Position numbers and translations under genes: made by a program. From contig FR889220.1 of NCBI GenBank assembly GCA_000431815.1, forward strand, positions 6,525 through 43,171: a stretch of 36,647 nt of DNA, given 5' to 3'. Source of the DNA: Butyrivibrio sp. CAG:318. Its GTDB lineage: Bacteria; Bacillota; Clostridia; Lachnospirales; Lachnospiraceae. Under the pieces are notes generated by a model, which saw nothing but the letters and a program-made list of their open reading frames with translations, was not told the DNA's origin and did no database searches. Positions 1 to 7,321 of this stretch are shown here, piece by piece. Numbering within the stretch: the stretch's first letter is position 1; each line of letters starts with the position of its first letter.

Positions 1-417
1 GACACCTGTAGAGAACGCTCCAAGTGCACCGTATGTACATGTGTGCGAATCCGCACCTATTACTACATCACCTGCAACCGTAAGTCCTTTTTCAGGGAGA
101 AGTGCATGCTCGATACCCATCTGTCCCACTTCAAAATAATTCGTAATCTTATTTCTCTTTGCAAATTCTCTTACACATTTGCAATGCTCCGCCGATTTAA
201 TGTCCTTATTCGGTACAAAATGATCCGGCACAAGTGCTATTTTGTCTTTGTCGAAAACACCTTCGACCTTCATCTTATCCATCTCATGAATAGCAACCGG
301 TGATGTGATATCGTTGCCAAGCACAAGATCAAGTCTGGCTTCTATAAGCTGTCCTGCTTCTACCGAATCAAGACCTGCATGCGCAGCCAGAATTTTCTGA
401 GTCATTGTCATTCCCAT
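1..417 (-). CDS. leuC: 3-isopropylmalate dehydratase large subunit, N-terminal part (cut by window edge)
   Basis: Isomerises 2-isopropylmalate to 3-isopropylmalate in leucine synthesis as the 4Fe-4S catalytic subunit, with LeuD as partner. The first 139 residues are readable. They begin MGMTMTQKILAAHAG and continue through the aconitase-family stretches VPDHFVPNKD (about 63-72) and GADSHTCTYGALG (about 122-134), where the Ser-His-Thr-Cys block is the family signature. The rest, including the other cluster cysteines, lies outside the window. The start at 417 follows an AGGAGA ribosome binding site by 9 bases. The gene is divergent from the LysR regulator at 530, and a LysR-type site lies between them, so that regulator probably controls it. 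leuD and leuB may follow off the left edge. Confidence 0.93.
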   Translation of the reverse strand, partial: MGMTMTQKILAAHAGLDSVEAGQLIEARLDLVLGNDITSPVAIHEMDKMKVEGVFDKDKIALVPDHFVPNKDIKSAEHCKCVREFAKRNKITNYFEVGQMGIEHALLPEKGLTVAGDVVIGADSHTCTYGALGAFSTGV

Positions 418-449
418 AGTATAATTTCTCCTAAAATATTATTTATTGA

Positions 450-478
450 ATTTTACCATATTTAGCGATATAATTGAA
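450..478 (-). promoter_or_regulatory. Probable leuC promoter
   Basis: On the minus strand a TTCAAT -35-like hexamer (473-478) is separated by 17 bases from a TAAAAT -10 (450-455), about 33 bases ahead of the leuC start. The -35 is weak, which would fit a promoter that needs a LysR-type activator bound upstream; the dyad at 500-516 is in the right place. The assignment is by eye. Confidence 0.45.
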
Positions 479-499
479 ATACATATTAAACATATTTAT

Positions 500-516
500 T
501 ATAACTTATAGTTATA
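500..516. promoter_or_regulatory. LysR-type T-N11-A palindrome between leuC and the LysR gene
   Basis: A perfect 17-bp palindrome, TATAACTTATAGTTATA, contains a T-N11-A core (T502 to A514), the classic form of a LysR-type regulator binding site. It lies 13 bases upstream of the LysR gene's start and about 20 bases upstream of the leuC -35 element. That suits autorepression of the regulator together with activation of leuC when ligand is bound. Confidence 0.6.
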
Positions 517-529
517 TAACGGAGTGTAT

Positions 530-1435
530 ATGAATAATGATAATCTGCCATTATATACGGCATTTCTCGCAGTTGTGCGTGCAGGAAGCATACTTGAAGC
601 TTCCAGACAATTATATATAAGCCAGCCGGCCGTCAGCAAGGCTGTCCATAAGCTGGAAACCAACCTCGGAACAACTCTTTTCATCCGCTCATCAAGGGGA
701 ATCCAGCTCACGGAAAGTGGATATATCTTATATGAGAATATCAAAAATGCATTTGAATATATTGAAGCCGGAGAAAATGGTGTCACATCACACAACAGTC
801 CACAGACCGGTCATATCCGCATCGGCGCCAGCACAACATTATGCAAATATATATTGCTTCCATACCTTGGAAAATATACAACATCGCATCCGCAGATTAA
901 TATCTCAATTGAATGTCAGTCAAGCAATGACACAATAACTATGCTGCGCGACAACGCCATCGACATCGGATTAATCGCCGGAACACCGGGACTTTCCGAC
1001 TTCACATGCCACACCCTTGGCAATATACATGATATTTTTGCGGCATCTCCCGGATACATAGATAACCTCGGTTCACACAACCCGCTTGCCAATCTTATTC
1101 TATTAAACCGTATGAATGCAACAAGACAATTTGTAGACAGTCACATACCGGCAGAGTTCCTTGCCGGCAAAAATATACTTGAAGTTGATAATATGAATCT
1201 ATTGATAGATTTTGCCAAAGCCGGAATAGGCATAGGTTGTATCATTAAGGAATTTATCCGTGATGAACTCACATCCGGCTCCCTGGTTGAATATAAGAAA
1301 GGATTATTAAAGCTCCCTCGCCGTGAGGTCTGCTTCGTCATCTGCAAGGGCGCTCCTGTTTCCGTACCGGTCAGGGATTTTCTCGACTTCATAAGCAGCA
1401 ACCGGGCTAATCCGGAACTTAATATCCTAATTTAG
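530..1435 (+). CDS. LysR-family transcriptional regulator, probably of leucine genes
   Basis: A 301-residue protein of standard LTTR length. The N-terminal winged helix-turn-helix (about 1-60) contains the typical SILEASRQLYISQPAVSKAVHKLE stretch, and the type-2 periplasmic-binding-like effector domain runs from about 85 to the end, starting at GHIRIGAS. The ATG at 530 is preferred over the in-frame GTG at 524 because GGAG (521-524) overlaps that GTG and sits 5 bases from the ATG. The gene is divergent from leuC with a palindromic T-N11-A site between them, so control of leuC is likely; the ligand is not evident. Its last 9 bases overlap the end of the convergent HD gene. Confidence 0.9.
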   Translation: MNNDNLPLYTAFLAVVRAGSILEASRQLYISQPAVSKAVHKLETNLGTTLFIRSSRGIQLTESGYILYENIKNAFEYIEAGENGVTSHNSPQTGHIRIGASTTLCKYILLPYLGKYTTSHPQINISIECQSSNDTITMLRDNAIDIGLIAGTPGLSDFTCHTLGNIHDIFAASPGYIDNLGSHNPLANLILLNRMNATRQFVDSHIPAEFLAGKNILEVDNMNLLIDFAKAGIGIGCIIKEFIRDELTSGSLVEYKKGLLKLPRREVCFVICKGAPVSVPVRDFLDFISSNRANPELNILI

Positions 1436-1915
1436 GTCATACATGGTACGGCATATTCTTTTGCCGCTCTCTGTTGTAAAAATCTTATCATAAGCGGTCC
1501 GTACCGCATTAATGTCTGCATCATCTTCATACATATTAACGAGAAAATCCGCTTCGACAAGTATCCTGTAATCTGCGCCATCCATTCCCGTATATGTATG
1601 ATGATGTGCCACGAGGTAGCACACTCTCTCCCTGTCCTTCAGGCCATATCCACATTCCTTCAATAACGCATCAGCAGCCTCCGGGCCGTATTGTTCCTGC
1701 AGTTTTCCGTTATTATATCCATACAATTCCTCGGCTTTCTTAATTCCCGTATCATGTACAACCGCTGCTGCTTCAAGGACACACATTGTGTCATCATCAA
1801 GTCCTTCCATTCGGCCGATAAGTGCCGCATAGGTATATACTTTCATAAAATGCTGTATCCTTCTGGCATCTCCTCTGAAAAACTCTGTTGTCCTAATAAT
1901 TAATTCGTCGGTCAT
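1427..1915 (-). CDS. HD-domain phosphohydrolase
   Basis: A 162-residue single-domain HD-superfamily protein. Candidate metal ligands are His22, the His54-Asp55 pair in AAAVVHDTGIKK, the His cluster at 104-106 and Asp123. The size and VHD motif match small HD proteins annotated only as hydrolases; the substrate is unknown. The start at 1915 is chosen because AGGAGA lies 6 bases upstream, whereas an in-frame ATG at 1930 has no ribosome binding site. It lies just downstream of ilvC, beyond ilvC's terminator, so it needs either read-through or its own promoter; none is obvious in the 60-base gap. It overlaps the convergent LysR gene by 9 bases. Confidence 0.8.
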   Translation of the reverse strand: MTDELIIRTTEFFRGDARRIQHFMKVYTYAALIGRMEGLDDDTMCVLEAAAVVHDTGIKKAEELYGYNNGKLQEQYGPEAADALLKECGYGLKDRERVCYLVAHHHTYTGMDGADYRILVEADFLVNMYEDDADINAVRTAYDKIFTTESGKRICRTMYDLN

Positions 1916-1930
1916 AAATATCTCCTGCAT

Positions 1931-1961
1931 GATTTTAAAAAACCCCGGCGCAACGCCGGGG
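1931..1961 (-). terminator. Intrinsic terminator of ilvNC
   Basis: An 8-bp GC stem, CCCCGGCG/CGCCGGGG (1943-1950 and 1954-1961), with a CAA loop. On the minus strand it is followed by TTTTTTAAAATC. It starts 14 bases after the ilvC stop codon and sits immediately ahead of the HD gene. Confidence 0.9.
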
Positions 1962-1975
1962 TAGCAAAATCGTAA

Positions 1976-2998
1976 TTAGTTATTGATGAGCTTTCCGCTT
2001 TCATCGTTCCAGCTGTAAAGCTTACGAACTTCTTCACCAACCTTCTCTGACGGATGCTCTGATGCAATCTTTCTGAGTGCTCTGAAGTGAGCCTGTCCGC
2101 CTGCCGGTGACATATCAAGAAGGAAGTCTTTAGCGAATGTACCATCCTGAATATCAGAAAGGACTTTCTTCATAGCCTTCTTAGTATCTTCTGTGATAAT
2201 CTTAGGTCCTGTTACATAATCACCATATTCTGCTGTGTTGGAAATAGAATATCTCATTCCTGCAAAACCTGACTGGTAAATAAGGTCAACGATAAGCTTC
2301 ATCTCATGGATACATTCGAAGTAAGCATTTCTAGGATCATATCCTGCTTCGCAAAGAACTTCGAAACCTGTCTGCATAAGTTTGCAAACACCGCCGCAAA
2401 GAACTGCCTGCTCACCAAAGAGGTCTGTCTCTGTCTCTGTTCTGAATGTTGTCTCAAGTACGCCAGCTCTTGCTCCACCGATACCAAGTGCATATGCAAG
2501 TGCAAGTTCCTGAGCCTTACCTGTTGCATTCTGCTCTACAGCTACAAGACAAGGAACACCCTTACCTGCAAGGTATTCGCTTCTTACTGTATGTCCAGGT
2601 CCCTTAGGTGCGATCATTGTTACATCGACATCCTTAGGCGGTATAATCTGTCCGAAATGAATAGCAAAACCATGAGCGAACATAAGCATGTTACCAGGCT
2701 CAAGGTTCGGTTCGATATCTTTCTTATACATTGCTGCCTGCTTCTCATCATTAATAAGAATCATAATAATATCAGCCTGCTTAGCTGCCTCTGCTGCTGT
2801 ATATACTTTAAGTCCCTGAGCTTCTGCTTTAGCCCATGACTTACTGCCTTCGTAAAGACCGACGATGACATCGCATCCTGAATCCTTAAGGTTCAATGCA
2901 TGAGCATGTCCCTGACTTCCGTAGCCGATAATAGCTATCTTCTTTCCTTCAAGTAATGAAAGATTGCAGTCTTCCTGATAGAAAATTTTTGCTGCCAT
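1976..2998 (-). CDS. ilvC: Ketol-acid reductoisomerase (class I)
   Basis: Converts 2-acetolactate to 2,3-dihydroxyisovalerate (and the isoleucine equivalent) using NAD(P)H and Mg2+. At 340 residues it is a short class I enzyme. The Rossmann motif GYGSQGHAHALNLKDSG starts at residue 25, and the C-terminal knotted domain contains the metal-binding DLFGEQAVLCGG stretch and ends with the usual FRALRKIASEHP region. In the cofactor loop (about 47-54) the sequence is GLYEGSKS: both serines are kept but the common arginine after GL is replaced by Tyr. AGGAGG lies 8 bases before the start at 2998; a 28-residue upstream extension has no ribosome binding site and was discarded. It is in an operon behind ilvN, 56 bases downstream. 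Confidence 0.97.
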   Translation of the reverse strand: MAAKIFYQEDCNLSLLEGKKIAIIGYGSQGHAHALNLKDSGCDVIVGLYEGSKSWAKAEAQGLKVYTAAEAAKQADIIMILINDEKQAAMYKKDIEPNLEPGNMLMFAHGFAIHFGQIIPPKDVDVTMIAPKGPGHTVRSEYLAGKGVPCLVAVEQNATGKAQELALAYALGIGGARAGVLETTFRTETETDLFGEQAVLCGGVCKLMQTGFEVLCEAGYDPRNAYFECIHEMKLIVDLIYQSGFAGMRYSISNTAEYGDYVTGPKIITEDTKKAMKKVLSDIQDGTFAKDFLLDMSPAGGQAHFRALRKIASEHPSEKVGEEVRKLYSWNDESGKLINN

Positions 2999-3054
2999 TG
3001 TTTTTATCCTCCTGAAAAAATCATATATTTTAATTGGCATCGCCAATAAAAAAC

Positions 3055-3546
3055 TTATTTCTTTACCGCACTTCCTCTGCACAATCCCGTAAGTCCGGTT
3101 CTGGCTATTCCAAGTATCTCATATCCTGTAAGTAATTCAAGGAATGCATCAAGCTTGGATGCATCGCCTGTGAGTTCAATCATAAGTGAATTCTTAGCAA
3201 CATCAACGACATTCGCCCTGAATATGTCTGCTACCGATACCACTTCCGGTCTCTGAATCTCATTAACCGCCACTCTTACAAGAATAAGCTCACGGCACAC
3301 TGATGTTCCCGGCTCAAGTTCTTCTATCTCTATAACGTCCTCAAGCTTGGAAAGCTGTTTGGTAACCTGCTCAAGTACCGCTTCCTCTCCATGAACCACA
3401 ACTGTCACTCTGGTGATATCCGGGTTTTCCGTAACGCCTCCTGTAATACTGTCCATATTATAGCCGCGTCTGCTGAATAACCCTGCAATCCGGCTGGTAA
3501 CTCCTGCCCTGTTATGTACAAGCAGTGATAAAACCATCTTTCTCAT
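3055..3546 (-). CDS. ilvN: Acetolactate synthase small (regulatory) subunit
   Basis: Regulatory subunit of acetohydroxyacid synthase, normally responsible for valine feedback inhibition. The protein has 163 residues: an N-terminal ACT domain (about 3-75) beginning MVLSLLVHNRAGVTSRIAGLFSRRGYNMDSI, and a C-terminal small-subunit domain containing RELILVRVAVN. It is first gene of an ilvN-ilvC operon. The catalytic subunit ilvB is not adjacent, since the upstream neighbour is an antiporter, so it must lie elsewhere. The start at 3546 has GAAGGTG upstream; an ATG three codons further in is an alternative. There is no room for a T-box leader: the predicted leader is about 36 bases. Confidence 0.95.
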   Translation of the reverse strand: MRKMVLSLLVHNRAGVTSRIAGLFSRRGYNMDSITGGVTENPDITRVTVVVHGEEAVLEQVTKQLSKLEDVIEIEELEPGTSVCRELILVRVAVNEIQRPEVVSVADIFRANVVDVAKNSLMIELTGDASKLDAFLELLTGYEILGIARTGLTGLCRGSAVKK

Positions 3547-3589
3547 ATTACACCTTCAAAATTCGTATTTTACCAATCCCTTAGGAATT

Positions 3590-3617
3590 ATTGTAGCACA
3601 TTGAAAACAGTTGTCAA
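3590..3617 (-). promoter_or_regulatory. ilvNC promoter
   Basis: On the minus strand a consensus TTGACA (3612-3617) and a TACAAT -10 (3590-3595) are spaced 16 bases apart, with TG one base before the -10 (extended -10). The -35 abuts the stop codon of the upstream antiporter gene. The predicted leader of about 36 bases holds no obvious attenuator. Confidence 0.8.
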
Positions 3618-4829
3618 TTAATTATTTGTTATTTCGGCCATCTTTGCTTCCGAAAGCCCTTTTTTGTTCTTAAAAAGAACTTTTAAAAGGATAGGAACTA
3701 TAACCGATGACGTAATTATAAGAAGAATTACAGGCGTGAAATCCTCCGCCGTAATAAGTCCCGCATCCAGGCCTTTCTGAGATACTATAAGCGCAACCTC
3801 GCCTCTCGTCATCATTCCTATTCCGCATATGAGTGACTCTTTCCATGTGTGTCTGGTAATTTTAGCTGCAAGTCCGCATCCGATAATTTTTCCCACCAGC
3901 GCAACTAACACAAACGCAACTGAGAATGCCAAAAGTCCCCATGTCATTCCCGACACATCGGTCTTAAGTCCAATGCTTGCAAAGAAAATAGGTCCAAAGA
4001 ACATATATGAACTTATGTTGACCCTTCTGTCAACATAATTGGAATCATTAATATTGCAAAGAATTACACCAGCAACATATGCACCCGTAATATCTGCTAT
4101 TCCGAAATATTTCTCGGCAACATATGCAAGCGCAAAACAGAGAGCGATACTAAATATAGTTATACGTCTCATATGAGGATATCTCTTATCGAGAAATGAG
4201 AACAGTTTATAAAGTCCAAATCCTATAACCGCTGCTGCAACAAAGAACAACAATGTCTTAAGAAGAATCTCCCCGACACCGGTTCCGGTTCCTTTTGCCA
4301 CGCCTATCACAACAGTAAGCACTATAATTCCAAGTACATCATCTATAATAGCTGCACTGACTATTGTAGTTCCCAGTTCCGTCTTAATCTTTCCGAGTTC
4401 TTTAAGTGTCTGGACAGTAATTCCAACCGATGTTGCCGTCATGATTACACCAATGAAAAGTGCTTTATAGAATCCCTGGCTTCCGATTGGATCAAATCCA
4501 TAGAATACCATTGTAATAATTGTACCAAGCACCATAGGTGCCAACACGCCCATTGTTGCCATAAGGAGTGCCACCGGGCCGGTCTTAACGAGTGTCTTAA
4601 GATTGGTACCGAGTCCTGCTGAAAACATAATAAGCACAACGCCGACTTCAGCAAAAATCTTAATATATTCAGTGTTGCCTGCCCATCCTAAAACACATGG
4701 TCCGATGAGAAGACCCGCTATTATCTGTCCGACAACCTGCGGAAGCTTAATCTTACGTGCAATAAGCCCAAACACCTCCGCCACTGCAATAATTATTGCC
4801 AGATCCCGCAAATTTTCGTAAATTTCCAT
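3618..4829 (-). CDS. CPA2-family cation:proton antiporter
   Basis: An integral membrane Na+(K+)/H+ antiporter of 403 residues with about 12 hydrophobic segments, matching the Na_H_Exchanger (KefB/NapA-like) domain. The start FGLIARKIKLPQVVGQIIAGLLIGP is the typical first re-entrant region. The AAIIDDVLGI segment (about 160-169) carries the Asp-Asp pair that marks electrogenic CPA2 transporters. There is no C-terminal TrkA-N or USP domain, so it is a bare transport module. The ribosome binding site AAAGGTAGGT precedes the start. It is transcribed toward ilvN but has its own promoter. The ion preference cannot be read from the sequence. Confidence 0.9.
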   Translation of the reverse strand: MEIYENLRDLAIIIAVAEVFGLIARKIKLPQVVGQIIAGLLIGPCVLGWAGNTEYIKIFAEVGVVLIMFSAGLGTNLKTLVKTGPVALLMATMGVLAPMVLGTIITMVFYGFDPIGSQGFYKALFIGVIMTATSVGITVQTLKELGKIKTELGTTIVSAAIIDDVLGIIVLTVVIGVAKGTGTGVGEILLKTLLFFVAAAVIGFGLYKLFSFLDKRYPHMRRITIFSIALCFALAYVAEKYFGIADITGAYVAGVILCNINDSNYVDRRVNISSYMFFGPIFFASIGLKTDVSGMTWGLLAFSVAFVLVALVGKIIGCGLAAKITRHTWKESLICGIGMMTRGEVALIVSQKGLDAGLITAEDFTPVILLIITSSVIVPILLKVLFKNKKGLSEAKMAEITNN

Positions 4830-4868
4830 AAAATATTACCTACCTTTAATGTTCTCTTAATTATTAAT

Positions 4869-4896
4869 ATTTTAGTACATCTTTCTGAAAAATCAA
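4869..4896 (-). promoter_or_regulatory. Probable antiporter promoter
   Basis: On the minus strand TTGATT (4891-4896) and TAAAAT (4869-4874) are spaced 16 bases apart, 40 bases before the antiporter start. The -35 overlaps the stop codon of the upstream GDSL hydrolase gene. Confidence 0.5.
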
Positions 4897-5732
4897 GTAA
4901 TTTTTATATATCCCAGTTCTTTTATTTTATTATACAACTGAGCACCGAGAAGGCTGAAAAATTTCTCATTGCCATGCACATGATCATATTGCAAAGCTTT
5001 CATATAACTTCTGGGAATTTCTCCCGCAGCTGCATCCACTGCATCTGATTCATCGGTTACCGGAAGTGACAGGATATATTTACGGAAATCATAGAAATGC
5101 TCTTTAAATTCATCCGCAAGCATCTCATTAACCGCCTCTATTTCGGGCATATATGATTTCGCTGTCATTCCGATCACAATGTATCTTGTACCGGCCGTGC
5201 GCTGTATCATAGCTTTAATATTTGCGATTACGGCACATACATTATCCGTAGACGCATAGTCATTGGTACCAACCCAGAATATATTGATATCCTGTGAAAA
5301 ATCACAATGTGACAATCTCGTTACAAGGTTGCTGCCTTTTGGAATCATTTCAGGTCTGCCGGTATTATTCCTTGTGAAATATAATATATTATTACAGCGT
5401 TCCAATACCCCGTCGCAATTACCCAGCTTAACCGGATTAACAAGGTCATCTCCGTCATTTTCCCTTACCTGGCAAAGAAGTCTTGTCGGCTGCATAAAAA
5501 TATCTCCCAATGCTACCGGTACAGATGTGTCGTCCTTATCAAAAACAGCATCTGCCATAAGTGTCACTTTCATTGCCCCAATCCGTGAAGCAACTGTAAA
5601 ACTTGATTCGCCTCCGATTCCGTAATTTTTAGTCTTAATTCCCGTAAGTCTCTCCAATACAGCAGAATACGGCATGGTGTTACCCCATGCCGTTCCTGCC
5701 GTAAGACTATCGCCAAAACAATTTATCTGCAT
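4893..5732 (-). CDS. SGNH/GDSL-family hydrolase
   Basis: A probable esterase or lipase-like hydrolase of 279 residues, with no signal peptide. Block I is CFGDSLTAG with nucleophile Ser9, block II includes the Gly of GIGGESS (about 38-44), block III is GTND with Asn157, and block V is DHVH with Asp250 and His253, so the catalytic set is complete. Residues about 60-140 form a long insert between blocks II and III. Its start lies one base after the flotillin stop codon (TGA-A-ATG arrangement), with AGAGGA inside the flotillin 3' end, so the two genes are almost certainly translationally coupled. A lipid or acyl-modified substrate linked to flotillin membrane domains is conceivable but is inference only. 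Confidence 0.85.
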   Translation of the reverse strand: MQINCFGDSLTAGTAWGNTMPYSAVLERLTGIKTKNYGIGGESSFTVASRIGAMKVTLMADAVFDKDDTSVPVALGDIFMQPTRLLCQVRENDGDDLVNPVKLGNCDGVLERCNNILYFTRNNTGRPEMIPKGSNLVTRLSHCDFSQDINIFWVGTNDYASTDNVCAVIANIKAMIQRTAGTRYIVIGMTAKSYMPEIEAVNEMLADEFKEHFYDFRKYILSLPVTDESDAVDAAAGEIPRSYMKALQYDHVHGNEKFFSLLGAQLYNKIKELGYIKIT

Positions 5733-5733
5733 A

Positions 5734-7248
5734 TCAGTCTTCCTCTGTTAAATTATCCTCTCCGGATGCCGCTGCTTCGTCTTCCTCAGCCTTAACTTCC
5801 CTATAATCATCGTTCTGTGGATTTCCGGTTTCCGGTTTCACGTCAGATTTAGTCTTTGCAGATAAAACATCCTTGATATCCACACCGGTGGCACCTTTAA
5901 GTCCTTCTGTAATCTGTGACACTGTTGTCATAATATCCTGAACAAGCCTTGATGAGTTACCATCGCCATACATAACTATACTGTCAACATTAGCAAGCGG
6001 TGTTGCTGCATTCTTAATAACTTCCGGAAGCACGTTAAAATACATCTCCTTAATGGATGCATCCGTCATCTTAGCCTGGGCAAGTGCCTTCTTCTCAATA
6101 CCTTCTGCTTCTGCAATCGCTTTGGCACGTATAGCCTCAGCTTCAGCAAGACCCTTCGCGCGTATACCTTCCGCTTCCTGCTCGCGGGCATATTTTTCTG
6201 CTTCTGATTTCGCCTTAAGTGCCTCTGCCTCCTGCTCCATCTCATACTTTCTGGCTTCAGCTTCTTTCTGACGTTCATAGAGTTCCGCTTCGGCTTTCTG
6301 CTGTCTTGCAAATTTCTCCGCTTCGGCCTTCTTCTTAATGTCCGCTTCGAGCTGACGCTCCGTTATCTTAACATTACGCTCTTTCAGCTCGATTTCCTTC
6401 TCCTGCTTTGCAAGATTGGCATTGGCAGTCGTAATTTCAATTGTTTTACGCTGTTCCTCTTCCTGAATCCTGTAAGCTGCATCAGCCGATGCCTGCTTCA
6501 CATCCGATTCCTGCTTAAGTTCAGCCTTCTTTATTGCAAGTTCATTCTGTCTTACAGCTATTTCGGTCTCAGAATTAACCTCAGCATCATTAGCTTCTTT
6601 CTTCGCTATTGCCTTAGCCTTGGCTATTTCTTTCTCTGCCTCCGCTCTGGAAATTGCTGCATCCTTCTGGATTTTAACAATATTATCCACACCAAGATTT
6701 TCTATGACACAACTGTCATCGACGAAATTCTGTACATTAAATGATACTATATCAAGTCCCATTGCCCCAAGGTCAGGTTCTGTATTCTGCTTAACAAGTT
6801 CAGCAAACTTCTGTCTGTCGGAAACCATTTCCTGAAGCTGCATACGTCCTACAATTTCACGCATATTACCTTCAAGGACTTCCCTGGCAACTTTGGCTAT
6901 GTAATCCACAGGCTTATTAAGAAAATTCTGTGCTGCAAGATTAAGTCTGTCAGTCTGATCACTTATCTTGACATTGACAGCCGCATCAACATTAATATTG
7001 ATATAATCTGCTGTCGGAACTGCACTTGATGTTTTCACGTCAATAGGAATAAGCTGAAGATTAAGTGAATCCTTCTTTTCAAAAAAAGGAATCTTAATTC
7101 CTGCCTTTCCAATAAGCACCTTGGGCTTCTTACGCAATCCCGAGATAATAAATGCCGTATCCGGAGATGCCTTTACATATCCTGTTGCAAGAATAATCAG
7201 GAACAAAATAACAACTGCTGCAATCACTCCATAAAAAATATAATCCAT
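5734..7248 (-). CDS. Flotillin-like SPFH-domain membrane protein
   Basis: A 504-residue flotillin (FloT/YuaG-like). It has one N-terminal membrane segment (about 3-22), an SPFH/PHB domain (about 25-180), then a long charged coiled coil rich in Ala, Glu and Lys (about 180-410) including repeats of the KAEAE/EAEAI type, and an acidic tail. Flotillins form membrane-associated cages that organise membrane domains and influence fluidity. AGGAGGAG lies 5 bases before the ATG at 7248; a 9-residue upstream extension was rejected. Bacillus floT is usually paired with an NfeD-family gene; none is present here and the partner is a GDSL hydrolase one base downstream. Confidence 0.92.
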   Translation of the reverse strand: MDYIFYGVIAAVVILFLIILATGYVKASPDTAFIISGLRKKPKVLIGKAGIKIPFFEKKDSLNLQLIPIDVKTSSAVPTADYININVDAAVNVKISDQTDRLNLAAQNFLNKPVDYIAKVAREVLEGNMREIVGRMQLQEMVSDRQKFAELVKQNTEPDLGAMGLDIVSFNVQNFVDDSCVIENLGVDNIVKIQKDAAISRAEAEKEIAKAKAIAKKEANDAEVNSETEIAVRQNELAIKKAELKQESDVKQASADAAYRIQEEEQRKTIEITTANANLAKQEKEIELKERNVKITERQLEADIKKKAEAEKFARQQKAEAELYERQKEAEARKYEMEQEAEALKAKSEAEKYAREQEAEGIRAKGLAEAEAIRAKAIAEAEGIEKKALAQAKMTDASIKEMYFNVLPEVIKNAATPLANVDSIVMYGDGNSSRLVQDIMTTVSQITEGLKGATGVDIKDVLSAKTKSDVKPETGNPQNDDYREVKAEEDEAAASGEDNLTEED

Positions 7249-7277
7249 AGTTCTCCTCCTGTGAGCTATTTTCATAT

Positions 7278-7306
7278 ATTGTACTACATCTTATGGATTT
7301 TGTATA
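7278..7306 (-). promoter_or_regulatory. Possible flotillin promoter
   Basis: On the minus strand TATACA (7301-7306) and TACAAT (7278-7283) are spaced 17 bases apart, 29 bases before the flotillin start, in the short gap after the histidine kinase. The -35 is a poor match. Confidence 0.4.
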
Positions 7307-7321
7307 CATAATATTATTATT

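Noticed and set aside
43..303. Plus-strand 86-residue frame
   Set aside because: It lies antisense to leuC, which has clear family motifs; no ribosome binding site.
2306..2839. Plus-strand 177-residue Cys/Ser/Leu-rich frame
   Set aside because: Antisense shadow of ilvC with implausible composition.
2999..3082. 28-residue N-terminal extension of KARI
   Set aside because: No ribosome binding site, overlaps the ilvN 3' end, and the normal start has AGGAGG at the right distance.
3547..3617. T-box or leader-peptide attenuator for ilvNC
   Set aside because: The leader from the predicted start is about 36 bases, too short for either.
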